Part shown: positions 1 to 9,083 of the stretch, piece by piece | How the letters are laid out: each line of letters opens with the position of its first letter | Position numbering within the stretch: the stretch's first letter is position 1 | NCBI GenBank assembly: GCA_002869185.1 | Contig: PKTN01000003.1 | Span: forward strand, 82,845 to 146,844 | Origin: Denitrovibrio sp. | GTDB lineage: Bacteria; Chrysiogenota; Deferribacteres; Deferribacterales; Geovibrionaceae | Length of the DNA: 64,000 bases | Direction: 5' to 3' | Notes under the pieces: model-generated | Databases searched by the model: none | The model's input: only the letters and a program-made list of their open reading frames with translations | Told to the model about the DNA's origin: nothing | Made by a program: the position numbers and the translations under genes

Positions 1-2
1 GG

Positions 3-668
3 GGGCTTGTTGGTTGGGAGGTTATAGGTTCTTTCAGTGGTGAGATAAAAGACCCCAAACACACTTATACTAAGGCGGCTCTTTTCAGTGCTTTCATAAT
101 AACAACTGTTAGCTTAGTTGTAGCAGGTGCAGTGCAGTTCGCTGATATTGATTCTCTTGGTTCACCTGTAGCTGATGTCGCTATGATTATAAAACCTATA
201 GCGGGTGGCTTGAATACATATGTCTTTGGCGGTTTGGTGTTTGCCTTATGTATAAACACTTATCTATCTTTTGTTGGTAGTATAGCAAGGCTTGCGGCAT
301 CTTTAGCGGATGATAATATACTGCCTCGTGTTCTGAACAGGCGAACAAAAAATAACTCGGCGTATATTCTAATTGCTATAATGACTCTGGTGCATGTGTT
401 TCAGATATTGTTGGTGAAGATTGGTTTAATGACTATGGAGAGTCTTGTTGCTGTTGCGGATGTATTTTTTCTGCTGAACGCACTTGTAGGGTTATTAGCT
501 GCGATGGTTATATTTGAAAGACGCTGGTTGAAAATATGTACAGGTGTATTGGCAGCATGTTTTTTTAGTATACTTCTTTTCTCATCAAGCTTACTGCTTG
601 TTACAATAAGCTTGATATCATTCTTTGTTCTGTTTGCTGGAAGACCTTACCTGACTGTTGCAGATTAA
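3..668 (+). CDS. Amino-acid permease of the APC superfamily (C-terminal part; 5' end outside window)
   Basis: The reading frame is open from the first bases of the window, so the start lies upstream. What is present is hydrophobic and folds into about five membrane segments. A 'GWEVIGSFSGEIKDP' stretch near the left edge resembles the helix-loop around the substrate site in YjeH/cationic amino-acid permeases of the APC family, where a conserved Glu/Trp precedes a loop with a 'kdP' turn. The later 'SFVGSIARLAASLADDNILP' segment with a following basic loop is also typical of APC transporters ('R...A...G.LP'). The likely role is inner-membrane import or export of an amino acid; the substrate cannot be told from this part. 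The gene ends 15 bp before the convergent phnA stop, and no clear terminator lies between them. Confidence 0.8.
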   Translation, partial: GLVGWEVIGSFSGEIKDPKHTYTKAALFSAFIITTVSLVVAGAVQFADIDSLGSPVADVAMIIKPIAGGLNTYVFGGLVFALCINTYLSFVGSIARLAASLADDNILPRVLNRRTKNNSAYILIAIMTLVHVFQILLVKIGLMTMESLVAVADVFFLLNALVGLLAAMVIFERRWLKICTGVLAACFFSILLFSSSLLLVTISLISFFVLFAGRPYLTVAD

Positions 669-682
669 GACTTCTTAACGAA

Positions 683-1003
683 CTATGACTTAAGTTTCAT
701 AGCACCGATACCGTCTATCTTGCAGTCGATATCGTGATCCCCATCTACTAAGCGGATGCTTTTAACTTTTGTACCAACCTTAACCACGAGGGATGATCCC
801 TTCACTTTCAGGTCTTTGATAACGGTTATACTGTCGCCATCTTGGAGAACATTGCCGTGAGCGTCTTTGATAACGCCAGCTTCTTCAGCCTCTTTCGCTT
901 CTGCTTGAGTCCATTCGTGTGCGCACTCAGGACAGATGAGTAGCTCGCGGTCTTCGTATGTATATTCACAGTTGCACTGTGGACAGTTTGGTAATTCACT
1001 CAT
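683..1003 (-). CDS. PhnA/YjdM family zinc-ribbon protein
   Basis: This is a 106-residue cytoplasmic protein. Residues 6-28 form a zinc ribbon with paired CPxC-type motifs (C7/C10 and C24/C27), followed by a beta-rich PhnA domain with the characteristic '[21 protein letters not shown]' region and the 'I.CKIDG.G.MKLKS' end. Length and both domains match E. coli YjdM (formerly PhnA). The family is widespread and its biochemical role is not settled; the old link to phosphonoacetate hydrolysis does not apply to this short family. It is a single gene with its own upstream region facing the sigma54 regulator. It starts with ATG, with a weak 'gaggttt'-type ribosome site. Confidence 0.9.
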   Translation of the reverse strand: MSELPNCPQCNCEYTYEDRELLICPECAHEWTQAEAKEAEEAGVIKDAHGNVLQDGDSITVIKDLKVKGSSLVVKVGTKVKSIRLVDGDHDIDCKIDGIGAMKLKS

Positions 1004-1156
1004 TAATATAAACCTCTTAAATTTAATCAGTGGTATGTTATCAGAGAGATAAGTGAAATGTAAAGATGCTATTAACCTAAAGTGAGTTGATAAATACTGG
1101 TTTAGGATTTACATTATGTATGACCCCTATCAATTTTATTGATTAATGGAGTAGAT

Positions 1157-2494
1157 GTGAATATGGAACTAAGCAGCGAAATTCTAGATATTATTTATCA
1201 TAATGTTTGTAACGGTATCTATGTGACTGATGGTAAGGGAGTAACCTTAGGGGTTAATAAACCTTATGAGATTATGTCCGGTATCAAGAGCGAAGAACTT
1301 GTCGGTAAAAGTCTCTATCAGCTTGTTCATGTGGATAAAGTATTCAGCGGTTCAGCATCACTTCTTGTTTTAGAAAAGAAGACTCCAATAACTATAACTT
1401 ATCACACGAAAACAGATAAAAAATTTCTTGCAAAAGGTAAGCCTATTTTTGACGAGAACGGAAATATTAAGTATGTTATCAATACTATCTGGGATTTAAC
1501 CGCGATCTCGTATAAGGACGCTATAGACTCAGATACAGCTAGAGATTCCATGCTTGATACCTCTGACTTTGTTTCATCCAGTCCACATATGATCAAGGTG
1601 ATCGACCTCTGCATGAGGATAGCAAACACTGAATCGACCATTTTTATTACTGGTGAATCAGGCGTGGGTAAAGGACTAGTGGCAACTATCATCCATCAGG
1701 CTAGCGACAGGAAAAAGGCTCCTATGATTAAACTGAATTGTGCCGCTATACCTGAAGGACTCATAGAGAGTGAGCTTTTTGGCTATGTTAAAGGTGCATT
1801 CACTGGTGCAGATTCGAAGGGGAAGGCTGGTCTTTTTGAAGCAGCGGAGAATGGTGTGATCTTTCTGGACGAGATTTCGGAGATGCCTCTTTATACTCAG
1901 TCCAAACTATTAAGTGTGCTTCAAGAGAGAGAGTATACTCCTGTTGGAGGTACTCAGCCTAAGAAGACAAATGCAAGGGTTATCGCAGCTACCAATAAAA
2001 ATATTTGGCAGATGGTTCAAGAAGGGAAGTTTAGAGAAGATCTTTATTACAGGCTTAATGTTGTGCCCATCGAGATACCGCCTCTCAGGCAAAGACCAGA
2101 GGATATTGCTCCACTTATCTTATTCTTTTTACATAAGTATAATAAGAAATATGGAAGCTATAAGAAGTTTTCTGATGATGTCACTAAACGGATGGAGACT
2201 GCTGTTTGGCAGGGGAATGTCAGAGAACTAGAGAATGTTGTAGAGAGACTTGTGGTCAGTAATAAGAGTGATTTGATTGATATCAAAGATTACGATTCGC
2301 TCGCTAGCATAGAGCATCATCTTGGAGATAACAGCCTAAAGTCACATTTAGAGACATATGAGAAAAATTTATTAATAAACGCTGTATCCAGCTGTAGGAG
2401 CACAAGAGAACTCGCTAAACTGTTACAGACAAGCCAACCTAGTGTAGTTAGAAAACTTCAAAAATACGGTATTTCACTCTCGTCCAATTCATAA
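1157..2494 (+). CDS. Sigma-54-dependent transcriptional activator with N-terminal PAS domain
   Basis: The protein has three parts: a PAS domain (about residues 1-115), an AAA+ sigma54-interaction domain (about 145-375) and a C-terminal TyrR/Fis-like helix-turn-helix (about 405-445). The ATPase core shows Walker A 'GESGVGKG', the sigma54-contacting GAFTGA loop and Walker B 'GVIFLDEI', so it should be an active ATPase. There is no receiver domain, so it senses a ligand directly through PAS rather than by phosphorylation. GGAG at 1148-1151 favours GTG 1157 (spacing 5) or ATG 1163 (spacing 11). The gene sits directly upstream of the ato operon, and paired palindromes plus a -24/-12-like element fill the gap, so it most likely activates atoB-atoD-atoA-atoE in response to a short-chain acid or its CoA ester. 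Confidence 0.93.
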   Translation: MNMELSSEILDIIYHNVCNGIYVTDGKGVTLGVNKPYEIMSGIKSEELVGKSLYQLVHVDKVFSGSASLLVLEKKTPITITYHTKTDKKFLAKGKPIFDENGNIKYVINTIWDLTAISYKDAIDSDTARDSMLDTSDFVSSSPHMIKVIDLCMRIANTESTIFITGESGVGKGLVATIIHQASDRKKAPMIKLNCAAIPEGLIESELFGYVKGAFTGADSKGKAGLFEAAENGVIFLDEISEMPLYTQSKLLSVLQEREYTPVGGTQPKKTNARVIAATNKNIWQMVQEGKFREDLYYRLNVVPIEIPPLRQRPEDIAPLILFFLHKYNKKYGSYKKFSDDVTKRMETAVWQGNVRELENVVERLVVSNKSDLIDIKDYDSLASIEHHLGDNSLKSHLETYEKNLLINAVSSCRSTRELAKLLQTSQPSVVRKLQKYGISLSSNS

Positions 2495-2585
2495 ATGAAT
2501 CAAGCGATTCATATTTGAATCATCCCTCGTAAGTTCCCTGTGTTTTATAACATTATATTATTATGAGTGATTCACATTTGAATCA
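2495..2585. promoter_or_regulatory. Paired palindromic activator sites (upstream activating sequence) for the ato operon
   Basis: There are two palindromes with the same core. The first block has ATGAATC-N4-GATTCAT at 2495-2512 overlapping GATTCA-N4-TGAATC at 2506-2521. The second is a perfect TGATTCA-N4-TGAATCA at 2568-2585. The second block lies about 112-129 bp upstream of the -24/-12-like element at 2697, which suits enhancer sites for a sigma54 activator. The regulator gene ends within the first base pairs of this region. Assignment to that regulator is inference from position. Confidence 0.65.
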
Positions 2586-2598
2586 TTTCTATTTTTAG

Positions 2599-2618
2599 AA
2601 CGCCTTTTGGTGTTTTTT
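2599..2618 (+). terminator. Short intrinsic terminator after the sigma54 activator gene
   Basis: AACGCC-TTTT-GGTGTT forms a 6-bp stem (one G:U pair) with a 4-nt loop, followed by a run of T. It lies 105 bp after the regulator stop and upstream of the ato promoter, so it would separate the two transcripts. The stem is short, so strength is uncertain. Confidence 0.45.
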
Positions 2619-2696
2619 TAATTTTTTAAACTATTGGTATATAGAAACATATTGTTTTCTAAATGTGTTTGCTTCTAATAAAAAATATTAATAAAC

Positions 2697-2712
2697 TGGT
2701 ATGGTTCTTGAT
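2697..2712 (+). promoter_or_regulatory. Candidate sigma-54 (-24/-12) promoter of the ato operon
   Basis: TGGTATGGTTCTTGAT matches TGGCACG-N4-TTGCW at 9 of 12 defined positions, with GG and the -12 element at correct spacing. The -12 C is an A here, which weakens it. It is 48 bp upstream of the atoB start and downstream of the paired palindromes. Confidence 0.5.
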
Positions 2713-2759
2713 ATATGTATATGCGTACGGAAGAAGAAATACATATATTGAGGTGTTAG

Positions 2760-3935
2760 ATGAGTGCAGTTTATCTAATAGAATCACTAAGAACTCCATT
2801 CGGATCATTTGGTGGAGCCCTATCGGATGTGCCTGCTGTTGATATGGCAGCATCAGTTATAAAGCAAATCCTAGAAAATACAGGTCTTAAGGGTGGCGAG
2901 ATTGATGAAGTTATCCTTGGACAAGTTATCCAAGGTGGTGCTGGGCAGGCTCCTGCCAGACAAGCGATGATCAAAGCTGGTATCCCAAATAGTGTCCATG
3001 CAATGACTATCAATAAAGTGTGTGGCTCAGGTCTTAAGACGATGATGCTCGCATCACAATCTATCCAAGTTGGCGACAGTAACCTTGTTATTGCTGGTGG
3101 TATGGAAAATATGTCAGCTGCTCCTTATGCCCTTCCTACAGGGCGTTACGGTGCGAAGATGGGTAATGCGCAGATGCTCGACCTTATGATGCATGATGCA
3201 CTTGTTGATCCTTACTCTACTCAGGCTATGGGCGTTCTAACAGAAGGAAGCGTCGCAAGAACAGGTGTCACACGTGAAGAGCAAGACGAACTTGCTGCTA
3301 GGTCATATAAGCTATCTCTGGATGCTATTAATAATGGCGTGCTTGATGATGAGATCGTCCCTTATGTTAAGAAGACTCGCAAGGGTGATGTTGTTATTGA
3401 TAAGGATGAAGACCCATTCAACGGACGTATTGACAAGCTCCCTACGCTTAAGCCTTGTTTCAAAAAAGACGGGACAATCACAGCTGGTAATGCATCAAAC
3501 ATTAACGATGGTGCCGCTATCACGCTCCTCGCGAGTGAAGAGGCTGTTAAGAAATATAATCTCACTCCAAAAGCTAAACTCATAGCTTATTCAACAAACA
3601 GTATTGAACCAGAATATTTTGGCGAAGCGCCTTGTGGTGCTATAGAAAAGGCTGTGGCTAAGGCTGGTCTTAAGCTCGAAGATATCGACCTTTTCGAGAT
3701 CAACGAAGCATTCGCTGCGGTAACTCTGATGGCTGTTAAGAAGCATAATTTAGATATAGATAAAGTTAACGTGAATGGTGGTGCTTGTTCATTCGGTCAC
3801 CCTGTTGGAGCTAGTGGTGGACGACTCGTTGCGACACTTGTGAGAGAGCTAGTCAGACAGAACAAGAAGTACGGACTCGTGACACTGTGTATCGGTGGTG
3901 GTGAGGCTGTAGCTGCGGTTTTTGAAAGAGTATAA
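2760..3935 (+). CDS. atoB: Acetyl-CoA C-acetyltransferase (thiolase)
   Basis: This is a 391-residue thiolase, the usual family length. It catalyses reversible condensation of two acetyl-CoA to acetoacetyl-CoA; in an ato operon it runs thiolytically to give acetyl-CoA. Visible features are the nucleophile Cys88 in 'NKVCGSG', the 'NEAFAAV' motif, and the C-terminal 'GHPVGASGGR' carrying the catalytic His. The second catalytic Cys is in 'TLCIGGG'. The 'GGACSFGHP' version replaces the more common 'GGAIALGHP'. The ATG is preceded by GAGG at 2750-2753. It is the first gene of atoB-atoD-atoA-atoE; the next gene begins 10 bp after its stop. Confidence 0.97.
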   Translation: MSAVYLIESLRTPFGSFGGALSDVPAVDMAASVIKQILENTGLKGGEIDEVILGQVIQGGAGQAPARQAMIKAGIPNSVHAMTINKVCGSGLKTMMLASQSIQVGDSNLVIAGGMENMSAAPYALPTGRYGAKMGNAQMLDLMMHDALVDPYSTQAMGVLTEGSVARTGVTREEQDELAARSYKLSLDAINNGVLDDEIVPYVKKTRKGDVVIDKDEDPFNGRIDKLPTLKPCFKKDGTITAGNASNINDGAAITLLASEEAVKKYNLTPKAKLIAYSTNSIEPEYFGEAPCGAIEKAVAKAGLKLEDIDLFEINEAFAAVTLMAVKKHNLDIDKVNVNGGACSFGHPVGASGGRLVATLVRELVRQNKKYGLVTLCIGGGEAVAAVFERV

Positions 3936-3945
3936 GGAGAATATT

Positions 3946-4614
3946 ATGTTGGTCAAAGAGATAATATCGGTAGAAGAAGCTGTCAGCAAAATCAATAAAG
4001 GTGACAGTGTGATGGTTGGTGGTTTTATTGGATGTGGAACACCAGACTCACTCCTTGGAGGGCTTAAAGAGGTTGGCACGGATGACTTAACACTCATTTG
4101 TAATGACTCAGGTATCCTCGATCCAGAAAATCCAACAGGGCTTCCAGCTCTGATAGTAAATAAGCAGTTTAGTAAGATGCTCGTTTCTCATATAGGGACA
4201 AACCCTGAAACTGGTCGTCAGATGAATGCTGGCGAGACAGATGTTCAGCTTATTCCACAAGGGACACTAGTAGAAAGAATAAGATCAGCAGGGATAGGGC
4301 TTGGCGGTTTCCTCACTCCAACAGGGCTGGGGACAGAAGTTGAAGAGGGGAAACAAGTTATCGATATAGATGGAATAAAGTATCTTTTGGAATTGCCACT
4401 TAGGGCTAACGTAGCTCTGATAAAGGCGAAAGTAGCTGATAAATCAGGAAACTTATTATATTCGAAGACAGCAAGAAATTTTAACCCTGTCATGGCTATG
4501 TCAGCCGACCTCGTTATTGTTGAGGCGGAAGAGCTTGTTGAGATAGGTGATATCGACCCTGAACACGTAGTCACGCCTTCGATATTCGTGGACTACATAG
4601 TAATGAGCAAGTGA
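3946..4614 (+). CDS. atoD: 3-oxoacid/acetoacetate CoA-transferase, alpha subunit
   Basis: This is a family I CoA-transferase subunit A of 222 residues. It shows the oxyanion/CoA signature 'GGFIGCGTP' near residue 27, then 'SHIGTNPE', and an 'ELPLRANVALIKA' segment typical of AtoD/ScoA. With the beta subunit it moves CoA from acetyl- or succinyl-CoA to acetoacetate or short-chain fatty acids. ATG 3946 has a strong AAGGAGA site at 3934-3940; an upstream TTG in the same frame would overlap atoB and has no ribosome site. It is separated by 10 bp from both atoB and atoA. Confidence 0.95.
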   Translation: MLVKEIISVEEAVSKINKGDSVMVGGFIGCGTPDSLLGGLKEVGTDDLTLICNDSGILDPENPTGLPALIVNKQFSKMLVSHIGTNPETGRQMNAGETDVQLIPQGTLVERIRSAGIGLGGFLTPTGLGTEVEEGKQVIDIDGIKYLLELPLRANVALIKAKVADKSGNLLYSKTARNFNPVMAMSADLVIVEAEELVEIGDIDPEHVVTPSIFVDYIVMSK

Positions 4615-4624
4615 GGGGATAATC

Positions 4625-5287
4625 ATGGAATACGTATCAAATAAAACAAATATTGCAAAAAGGATAGCTCGGTTTTTTGAGTCTGGAAGTGTTGTAAACC
4701 TTGGTATAGGTCTACCAACTCAGGTTGCAAACTATATCCCAGAAGGTGTTACCGTTGTACTCCAATCAGAGAATGGTTTTCTAGGTCTTGGACCTGCACC
4801 AGAAAAGGGTAAAGAGGATAAAGACCTCACAAATGCTGGTGGTCAGCCTGTGACTATTCTCCCTGGTGGGATGTGTTTCGACTCAGCTACTTCGTTCGGT
4901 ATTATCCGTGGTGGACATGTTGACTATACAGTTCTTGGTGTTCTCGAAGTAGATCAGAAGGGTAATTTGGCTAACTATAAAATCCCAGGAAAAATGGTTC
5001 CTGGTATGGGTGGAGCTATTGACCTTGTTGTTGGGGCAAAGGTTGTTATCGCAGCTACACTTCACTTTGAGAAGAATGGCGGGACAAAGCTTAAGAGGGA
5101 GTGCTCACTACCTCTCACAGCAAGAGAGCAGGTCAACTATGTTGTTACAGACGTAGGCTTTTTCGAGATCAAAGATAATAAGTACATACTTAAAGAGGTA
5201 TTTGCACCATACACCACTGATTTTGTTGTGGAAAAGACAGATGCAGATATCGAGATAGCTGATGACTGTCAGCAGGTTGAGATTTAA
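4625..5287 (+). CDS. atoA: 3-oxoacid/acetoacetate CoA-transferase, beta subunit
   Basis: This is a 220-residue subunit B of a family I CoA-transferase. The catalytic glutamate that forms the glutamyl-CoA thioester is Glu49 in the 'SENG' signature. It is preceded by 'NLGIGLPT' and followed by the 'GGGH/GGHVD' type motif ('IIRGGHVD'). It works as a heteromer with the alpha subunit encoded just upstream. Its 3' end comes 19 bp before the atoE ATG. Substrate (acetoacetate, butyrate or other acids) cannot be fixed by sequence alone, but the atoB and atoE neighbours support acetoacetate or short-chain fatty acids. Confidence 0.95.
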   Translation: MEYVSNKTNIAKRIARFFESGSVVNLGIGLPTQVANYIPEGVTVVLQSENGFLGLGPAPEKGKEDKDLTNAGGQPVTILPGGMCFDSATSFGIIRGGHVDYTVLGVLEVDQKGNLANYKIPGKMVPGMGGAIDLVVGAKVVIAATLHFEKNGGTKLKRECSLPLTAREQVNYVVTDVGFFEIKDNKYILKEVFAPYTTDFVVEKTDADIEIADDCQQVEI

Positions 5288-5306
5288 TATATTTGGAGGT
5301 TTTATT

Positions 5307-6653
5307 ATGTTTAAGCGTCTAACGAACCTATGTGTCGTTCTTGTTCAGCGATACCTACCAGACCCATTTCTATTCGCTGTGATTCTGACTCTTGTAGTCT
5401 ATTTCGCAGGTATGGCAACAACTGGTCAAGGTTCTATTGTTATGATAGACCACTGGACAAATGGTTTCTGGAAGCTCCTTGCATTCTCTATGCAGATGGC
5501 ACTTATTCTTGTCACAGGCCATACTCTTGCAAACGCCCCTATATTCAAGAAGGGTCTAAGCTCACTTGCTAAAGTAGCAAAGACACCTAACCAAGCTATC
5601 TTGGCAGTGACTGTAGTCGGTATTATCGCATCATTCATTAACTGGGGTTTTGGTCTTGTTATTGGTGCTCTTTACGCTCGCCAGCTCGCAAGAGAAGTTA
5701 AAGGTGTCGATTATAGACTCCTTATCGCTTCTGCTTATTCTGGTTTCCTCGTATGGCACGGTGGACTCTCAGGCTCTATCCCACTTAAACTCGGCTCTGC
5801 GAAAGGCCTAGCAGATATTACAAGTGGTGCAGTTACAGAGGCTATCCCTACATCTATAACAATCTTTGGTACTATGAACCTTGTTATATTTGCAGTACTT
5901 CTCTTTACTCTCCCTTTCTTAAACAGGGCTATGCATCCATCAAAAGAAGAGGATGTTATTAGTTGTGACCCTGCTCTCCTCGAAGAAGAGCCTATCCCAG
6001 CTAAAATTGAAAACCCTACACCAGCAGATAGAATGGAGAACAGTCCTGTTCTTTCAATACTTATCGGTGTGCTAGGTATGATTTTCGTATTTAAATATTT
6101 CTACACTAAGGGATTTTCTCTTAATCTTAATATAGTTAACTTTACGTTCCTATTCGCAGGTATCCTGCTTCACGGAACACCTAGACGCTTTTTAAACGCT
6201 ATGACACAGGCTGGAAAGAGTACTATTGGTATTATCATCCAGTTCCCTTTCTACGCAGGTATCATGGGTATGATGGTAGGAGCTACTGGCGACGGTGGTT
6301 CATTGGCTGGCGGGATTTCCAATATGTTCGTAAGTATATCCACTGAGACGACATTCCCACTTTTCACCTTTCTCAGTGCAGGTATAGTAAACTTCTTCGT
6401 ACCATCAGGTGGTGGTCAGTGGGCTGTCCAGGCTCCGATCATGATGCCAGCTGGTGCGGCTCTTGGCGTTCCCGCCGCTAAAACAGCTATGGCTATAGCT
6501 TGGGGTGATGCGTGGACAAACATGATACAGCCTTTCTGGGCGCTTCCTGCTCTTGGTATAGCAGGTCTTAGTGCGAAAGATATCATGGGCTTTTGTCTAA
6601 TCGACCTATTTTATAGTGGTATTGTTATCTCAGTAGTAATGTTGCTATTCTAG
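5307..6653 (+). CDS. atoE: Short-chain fatty acid / acetoacetate transporter AtoE
   Basis: This is a 448-residue polytopic inner-membrane protein of the AtoE family, with about 12 hydrophobic segments. Family markers include the N-terminal 'RYLPDPFLFAVILTL' start, 'INWGFGLVIGALYARQ', 'HGGLSGSIPL' and 'FFVPSGGGQWAVQAPIMMPA'. ATG 5307 is preceded by TTTGGAGG; an upstream in-frame start would overlap atoA. It is the last gene of the operon and is followed by a strong terminator. It should import the acids that AtoDA activates and AtoB cleaves. Confidence 0.95.
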   Translation: MFKRLTNLCVVLVQRYLPDPFLFAVILTLVVYFAGMATTGQGSIVMIDHWTNGFWKLLAFSMQMALILVTGHTLANAPIFKKGLSSLAKVAKTPNQAILAVTVVGIIASFINWGFGLVIGALYARQLAREVKGVDYRLLIASAYSGFLVWHGGLSGSIPLKLGSAKGLADITSGAVTEAIPTSITIFGTMNLVIFAVLLFTLPFLNRAMHPSKEEDVISCDPALLEEEPIPAKIENPTPADRMENSPVLSILIGVLGMIFVFKYFYTKGFSLNLNIVNFTFLFAGILLHGTPRRFLNAMTQAGKSTIGIIIQFPFYAGIMGMMVGATGDGGSLAGGISNMFVSISTETTFPLFTFLSAGIVNFFVPSGGGQWAVQAPIMMPAGAALGVPAAKTAMAIAWGDAWTNMIQPFWALPALGIAGLSAKDIMGFCLIDLFYSGIVISVVMLLF

Positions 6654-6676
6654 ATTAAATATACACTCATTTTGTA

Positions 6677-6707
6677 AGGCTCTCTGGTAAACAGGGGGCC
6701 TTTTTTT
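6677..6707 (+). terminator. Intrinsic terminator of the ato operon
   Basis: AGGCTCTCTG-GTAAA-CAGGGGGCCT pairs over 10 bp (two G:U pairs) and is followed by seven T. It starts 24 bp after the atoE stop. Confidence 0.9.
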
Positions 6708-6765
6708 GTTTGACTATCTTTTATCTTTACTAATTAATCAAATGTCATAGAATAATAAAAAAACG

Positions 6766-8406
6766 GTGCAGAAAATGTTTTTATTGAACCAAATAGCTAG
6801 AATTAGACCTAAAACACTTCAAAATAGATTGATTGTCATTATTATTGCCGTGATTTTATTCCTATTATCCATAACAGGTGTGCTATTCATCAACCTTACT
6901 TCAACCATCCTTAAAGAGCAGATAGGCAAAAGAGCTGTCCATATATCCAAGTCTATAGCAGAGATGGAGGAGATACGTGATTTGATCCTCGCTAAAGACC
7001 CAGATGGAAAGCTTCAGGATATTGCCGAAAGAATAAGGAAGAAGATTGATGCGAAATTTGTTGTTATAGGTGACAAAGATGGAATGAGGTATGCTCACCC
7101 CAACCCTGAGAAGCTTGGTCATAACATGATTGATGATGATGGCGACGACAATTCACCTGCTTTAAAAGAGGGAAGGTCATACATTTCTCATGAAATAGGT
7201 TCACTAGGTCTTTCTATCAGAGGAAAAAGTCCAGTATTTGATATGGATGGAAATATCGCAGGGATAGTATCTGTCGGGTATCTTATGGAAAATGTTCAGC
7301 ACGTAATTTCCTCATACATTATTATTATTAAAGTATTTATAATGCTTATAATTTTTGTTGGTGTCTTTTGTGCTATCTATATCGCCAGAGGTGTTAAGTG
7401 GGCGATATTCGGGCTGGAACCAAAGGAGATCGCAAACCTTTTACAAGAGAAGAGCGCCATAATTGAATCTATACGTGAGGGTGTGGTCGCTGTTAACGAA
7501 ACTGGGCACGTCAGCATGATAAACCAAGCTGCGATGAGTATGCTACATATCGATTCAGCAGAAGAAGCGCTTGGGCGCGCAGTTATAGAGATAGTGCCAG
7601 AGAGTGGCGTGTGTCAGGTGCTAGAAACTGCAAAGCCTGCGATGGATGTTGAATTGGAGATTAATAATACTCAGCTAATCGTAAATATTCTCCCAATCAT
7701 GCATAAGGACGAGGTCGTTGGAGTAGTTTCGAGTTTTAGAAGAAAGGACGAGCTACATAAATTGGCTAAGGAGCTTTCTAGAGTTAAGGAATATTCCGAG
7801 ATGCTCCGTGCGCAAAGTCATGAGTATTCTAATAAATTACACACAATAGCTGGGTTGTTGCAGATTGAAGCGTATAATGATGCTTTAGAGATGATCATTA
7901 CAGAGGCTTCTGGATATCAGGATTTCGTAAAATTGATGACATCCACTATAACGGATTCTGTCCTGTCTGCGATTATCATAGGCAAATATAATTACGCAAA
8001 AGAGCTCGGGATAGAGTTTAAGATAGACCCTGAAAGTAGTATGAGAGAGATCCCTGAGTATATAGATAGAGATAAGCTAGTAACTATACTCGGCAACCTT
8101 TTCAATAACGCTTTTGAAGCTCTCGCTGAGAGTGATAATAAATGCGTGAGACTAGCTATGACCGATCTAGGAAATGACCTCATCTTTGAAGTGGAAGATT
8201 CTGGTCTAGGTGTCAATGTCGAACCACAGGAGAAAATCTTTGAAAAGGACGTATCCACCAAGGATAAATCGAATAGAGGGTATGGTTTGTTTATTGTTGG
8301 GAAGCATGTTCAAGAGATGGGTGGTAGTATTGAATTAGGTAAAAGTGAAATGGGCGGAGCGGCGTTCACCATAATAATCCCCAAAGAGAGGATGAATGAT
8401 GAGTGA
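6766..8406 (+). CDS. CitA/DcuS-type sensor histidine kinase for carboxylates
   Basis: The order is a transmembrane helix (about 22-48), a periplasmic PAS/sCache domain (about 50-180), a second helix (about 185-208), a cytoplasmic PAS (about 225-335), a SPOB-type dimerisation helix with the phosphoacceptor in 'SHEYSNKLHT', and a HATPase domain with an N box ('NLFNNAFEAL') and G boxes ('DSGLGV', 'GYGLFIVGK'). The periplasmic domain keeps the carboxylate-binding residues of CitA/DcuS: 'RYAHP' (Arg and His) and 'SIRGKSP' (Arg and Lys). This points to a di- or tricarboxylate ligand. Start is GTG 6766 or ATG 6775; no strong ribosome site decides. Its last 11 bp overlap the response regulator gene. 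The nearby TTT transporter locus or the ato operon are plausible targets. Confidence 0.93.
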   Translation: MQKMFLLNQIARIRPKTLQNRLIVIIIAVILFLLSITGVLFINLTSTILKEQIGKRAVHISKSIAEMEEIRDLILAKDPDGKLQDIAERIRKKIDAKFVVIGDKDGMRYAHPNPEKLGHNMIDDDGDDNSPALKEGRSYISHEIGSLGLSIRGKSPVFDMDGNIAGIVSVGYLMENVQHVISSYIIIIKVFIMLIIFVGVFCAIYIARGVKWAIFGLEPKEIANLLQEKSAIIESIREGVVAVNETGHVSMINQAAMSMLHIDSAEEALGRAVIEIVPESGVCQVLETAKPAMDVELEINNTQLIVNILPIMHKDEVVGVVSSFRRKDELHKLAKELSRVKEYSEMLRAQSHEYSNKLHTIAGLLQIEAYNDALEMIITEASGYQDFVKLMTSTITDSVLSAIIIGKYNYAKELGIEFKIDPESSMREIPEYIDRDKLVTILGNLFNNAFEALAESDNKCVRLAMTDLGNDLIFEVEDSGLGVNVEPQEKIFEKDVSTKDKSNRGYGLFIVGKHVQEMGGSIELGKSEMGGAAFTIIIPKERMNDE

Positions 8407-9082
8407 TATTACTGTTTTGATTGTCGAAGACGATATCAAGATTTCTGAGATACATAAAATGTTTGTTCAAAAGGTAGAAGGGTTTAGCCTTTGTGGAATA
8501 GCTAACTCTATCTCTGATGCAGAAAAGATGATTGATATCCTTCAACCAGACTTGCTTCTTTTAGATCTCTACTTTCCAGAAGGGAGTGGGATGGAGCTAC
8601 TTAGGGAGATTAGAGCTAGTAGTAAATCTTTAGACGTGATTCTTATCACTGCGGCTCAGGAGATGAAGGCATTGCAAGATGCTTTGCACGGCGGAGTTTA
8701 CGACTATATAGTTAAACCTGTTATTTTCGAGCGTTTTGAAGAATCACTCCTTCAATATAAATCACATCAACAAAAGATAATTAATTCTGATTCCTTTGAT
8801 CAAAAGGATATTGATGGCTATTTCCGTAGTCAGAAATCTACCGTGGATTATGCTGATAATATTCCTAAAGGGATAGATCCTATCACATTGAAAAAGCTTA
8901 AAAAAAGACTCAAAGAGGCAGAGCTAAATGGGATGAGTGCAGAAGAGGTTGGTGAACTTGTGGGGACAAGTAGGAGCACGGCAAGAAGATATCTTGAATA
9001 TCTAATAAGTATAGATTATTTATATGCGGATCAGGTGTACGGAACTGTTGGTAGACCTGAACGAAAATATTTTATGAAATAG
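8396..9082 (+). CDS. CitB/DcuR-type response regulator
   Basis: This is a 228-residue regulator with an N-terminal receiver (about 1-125) and a C-terminal winged/HTH DNA-binding region (about 165-225). The receiver has the acidic pair D12-D13, phosphoacceptor Asp57 in 'LLLLDLYFPEGSG', the Thr switch in 'LITAAQ' and Lys in 'YIVKP'. The architecture and the 'GTSRSTARRYLEYL' recognition helix match the DcuR/CitB family, which pairs with kinases of the upstream type. It overlaps the kinase gene by 11 bp, so the two are translationally coupled. It ends 1 bp before the convergent IclR gene, with no terminator visible between. Confidence 0.93.
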   Translation: MMSDITVLIVEDDIKISEIHKMFVQKVEGFSLCGIANSISDAEKMIDILQPDLLLLDLYFPEGSGMELLREIRASSKSLDVILITAAQEMKALQDALHGGVYDYIVKPVIFERFEESLLQYKSHQQKIINSDSFDQKDIDGYFRSQKSTVDYADNIPKGIDPITLKKLKKRLKEAELNGMSAEEVGELVGTSRSTARRYLEYLISIDYLYADQVYGTVGRPERKYFMK

Positions 9083-9083
9083 A

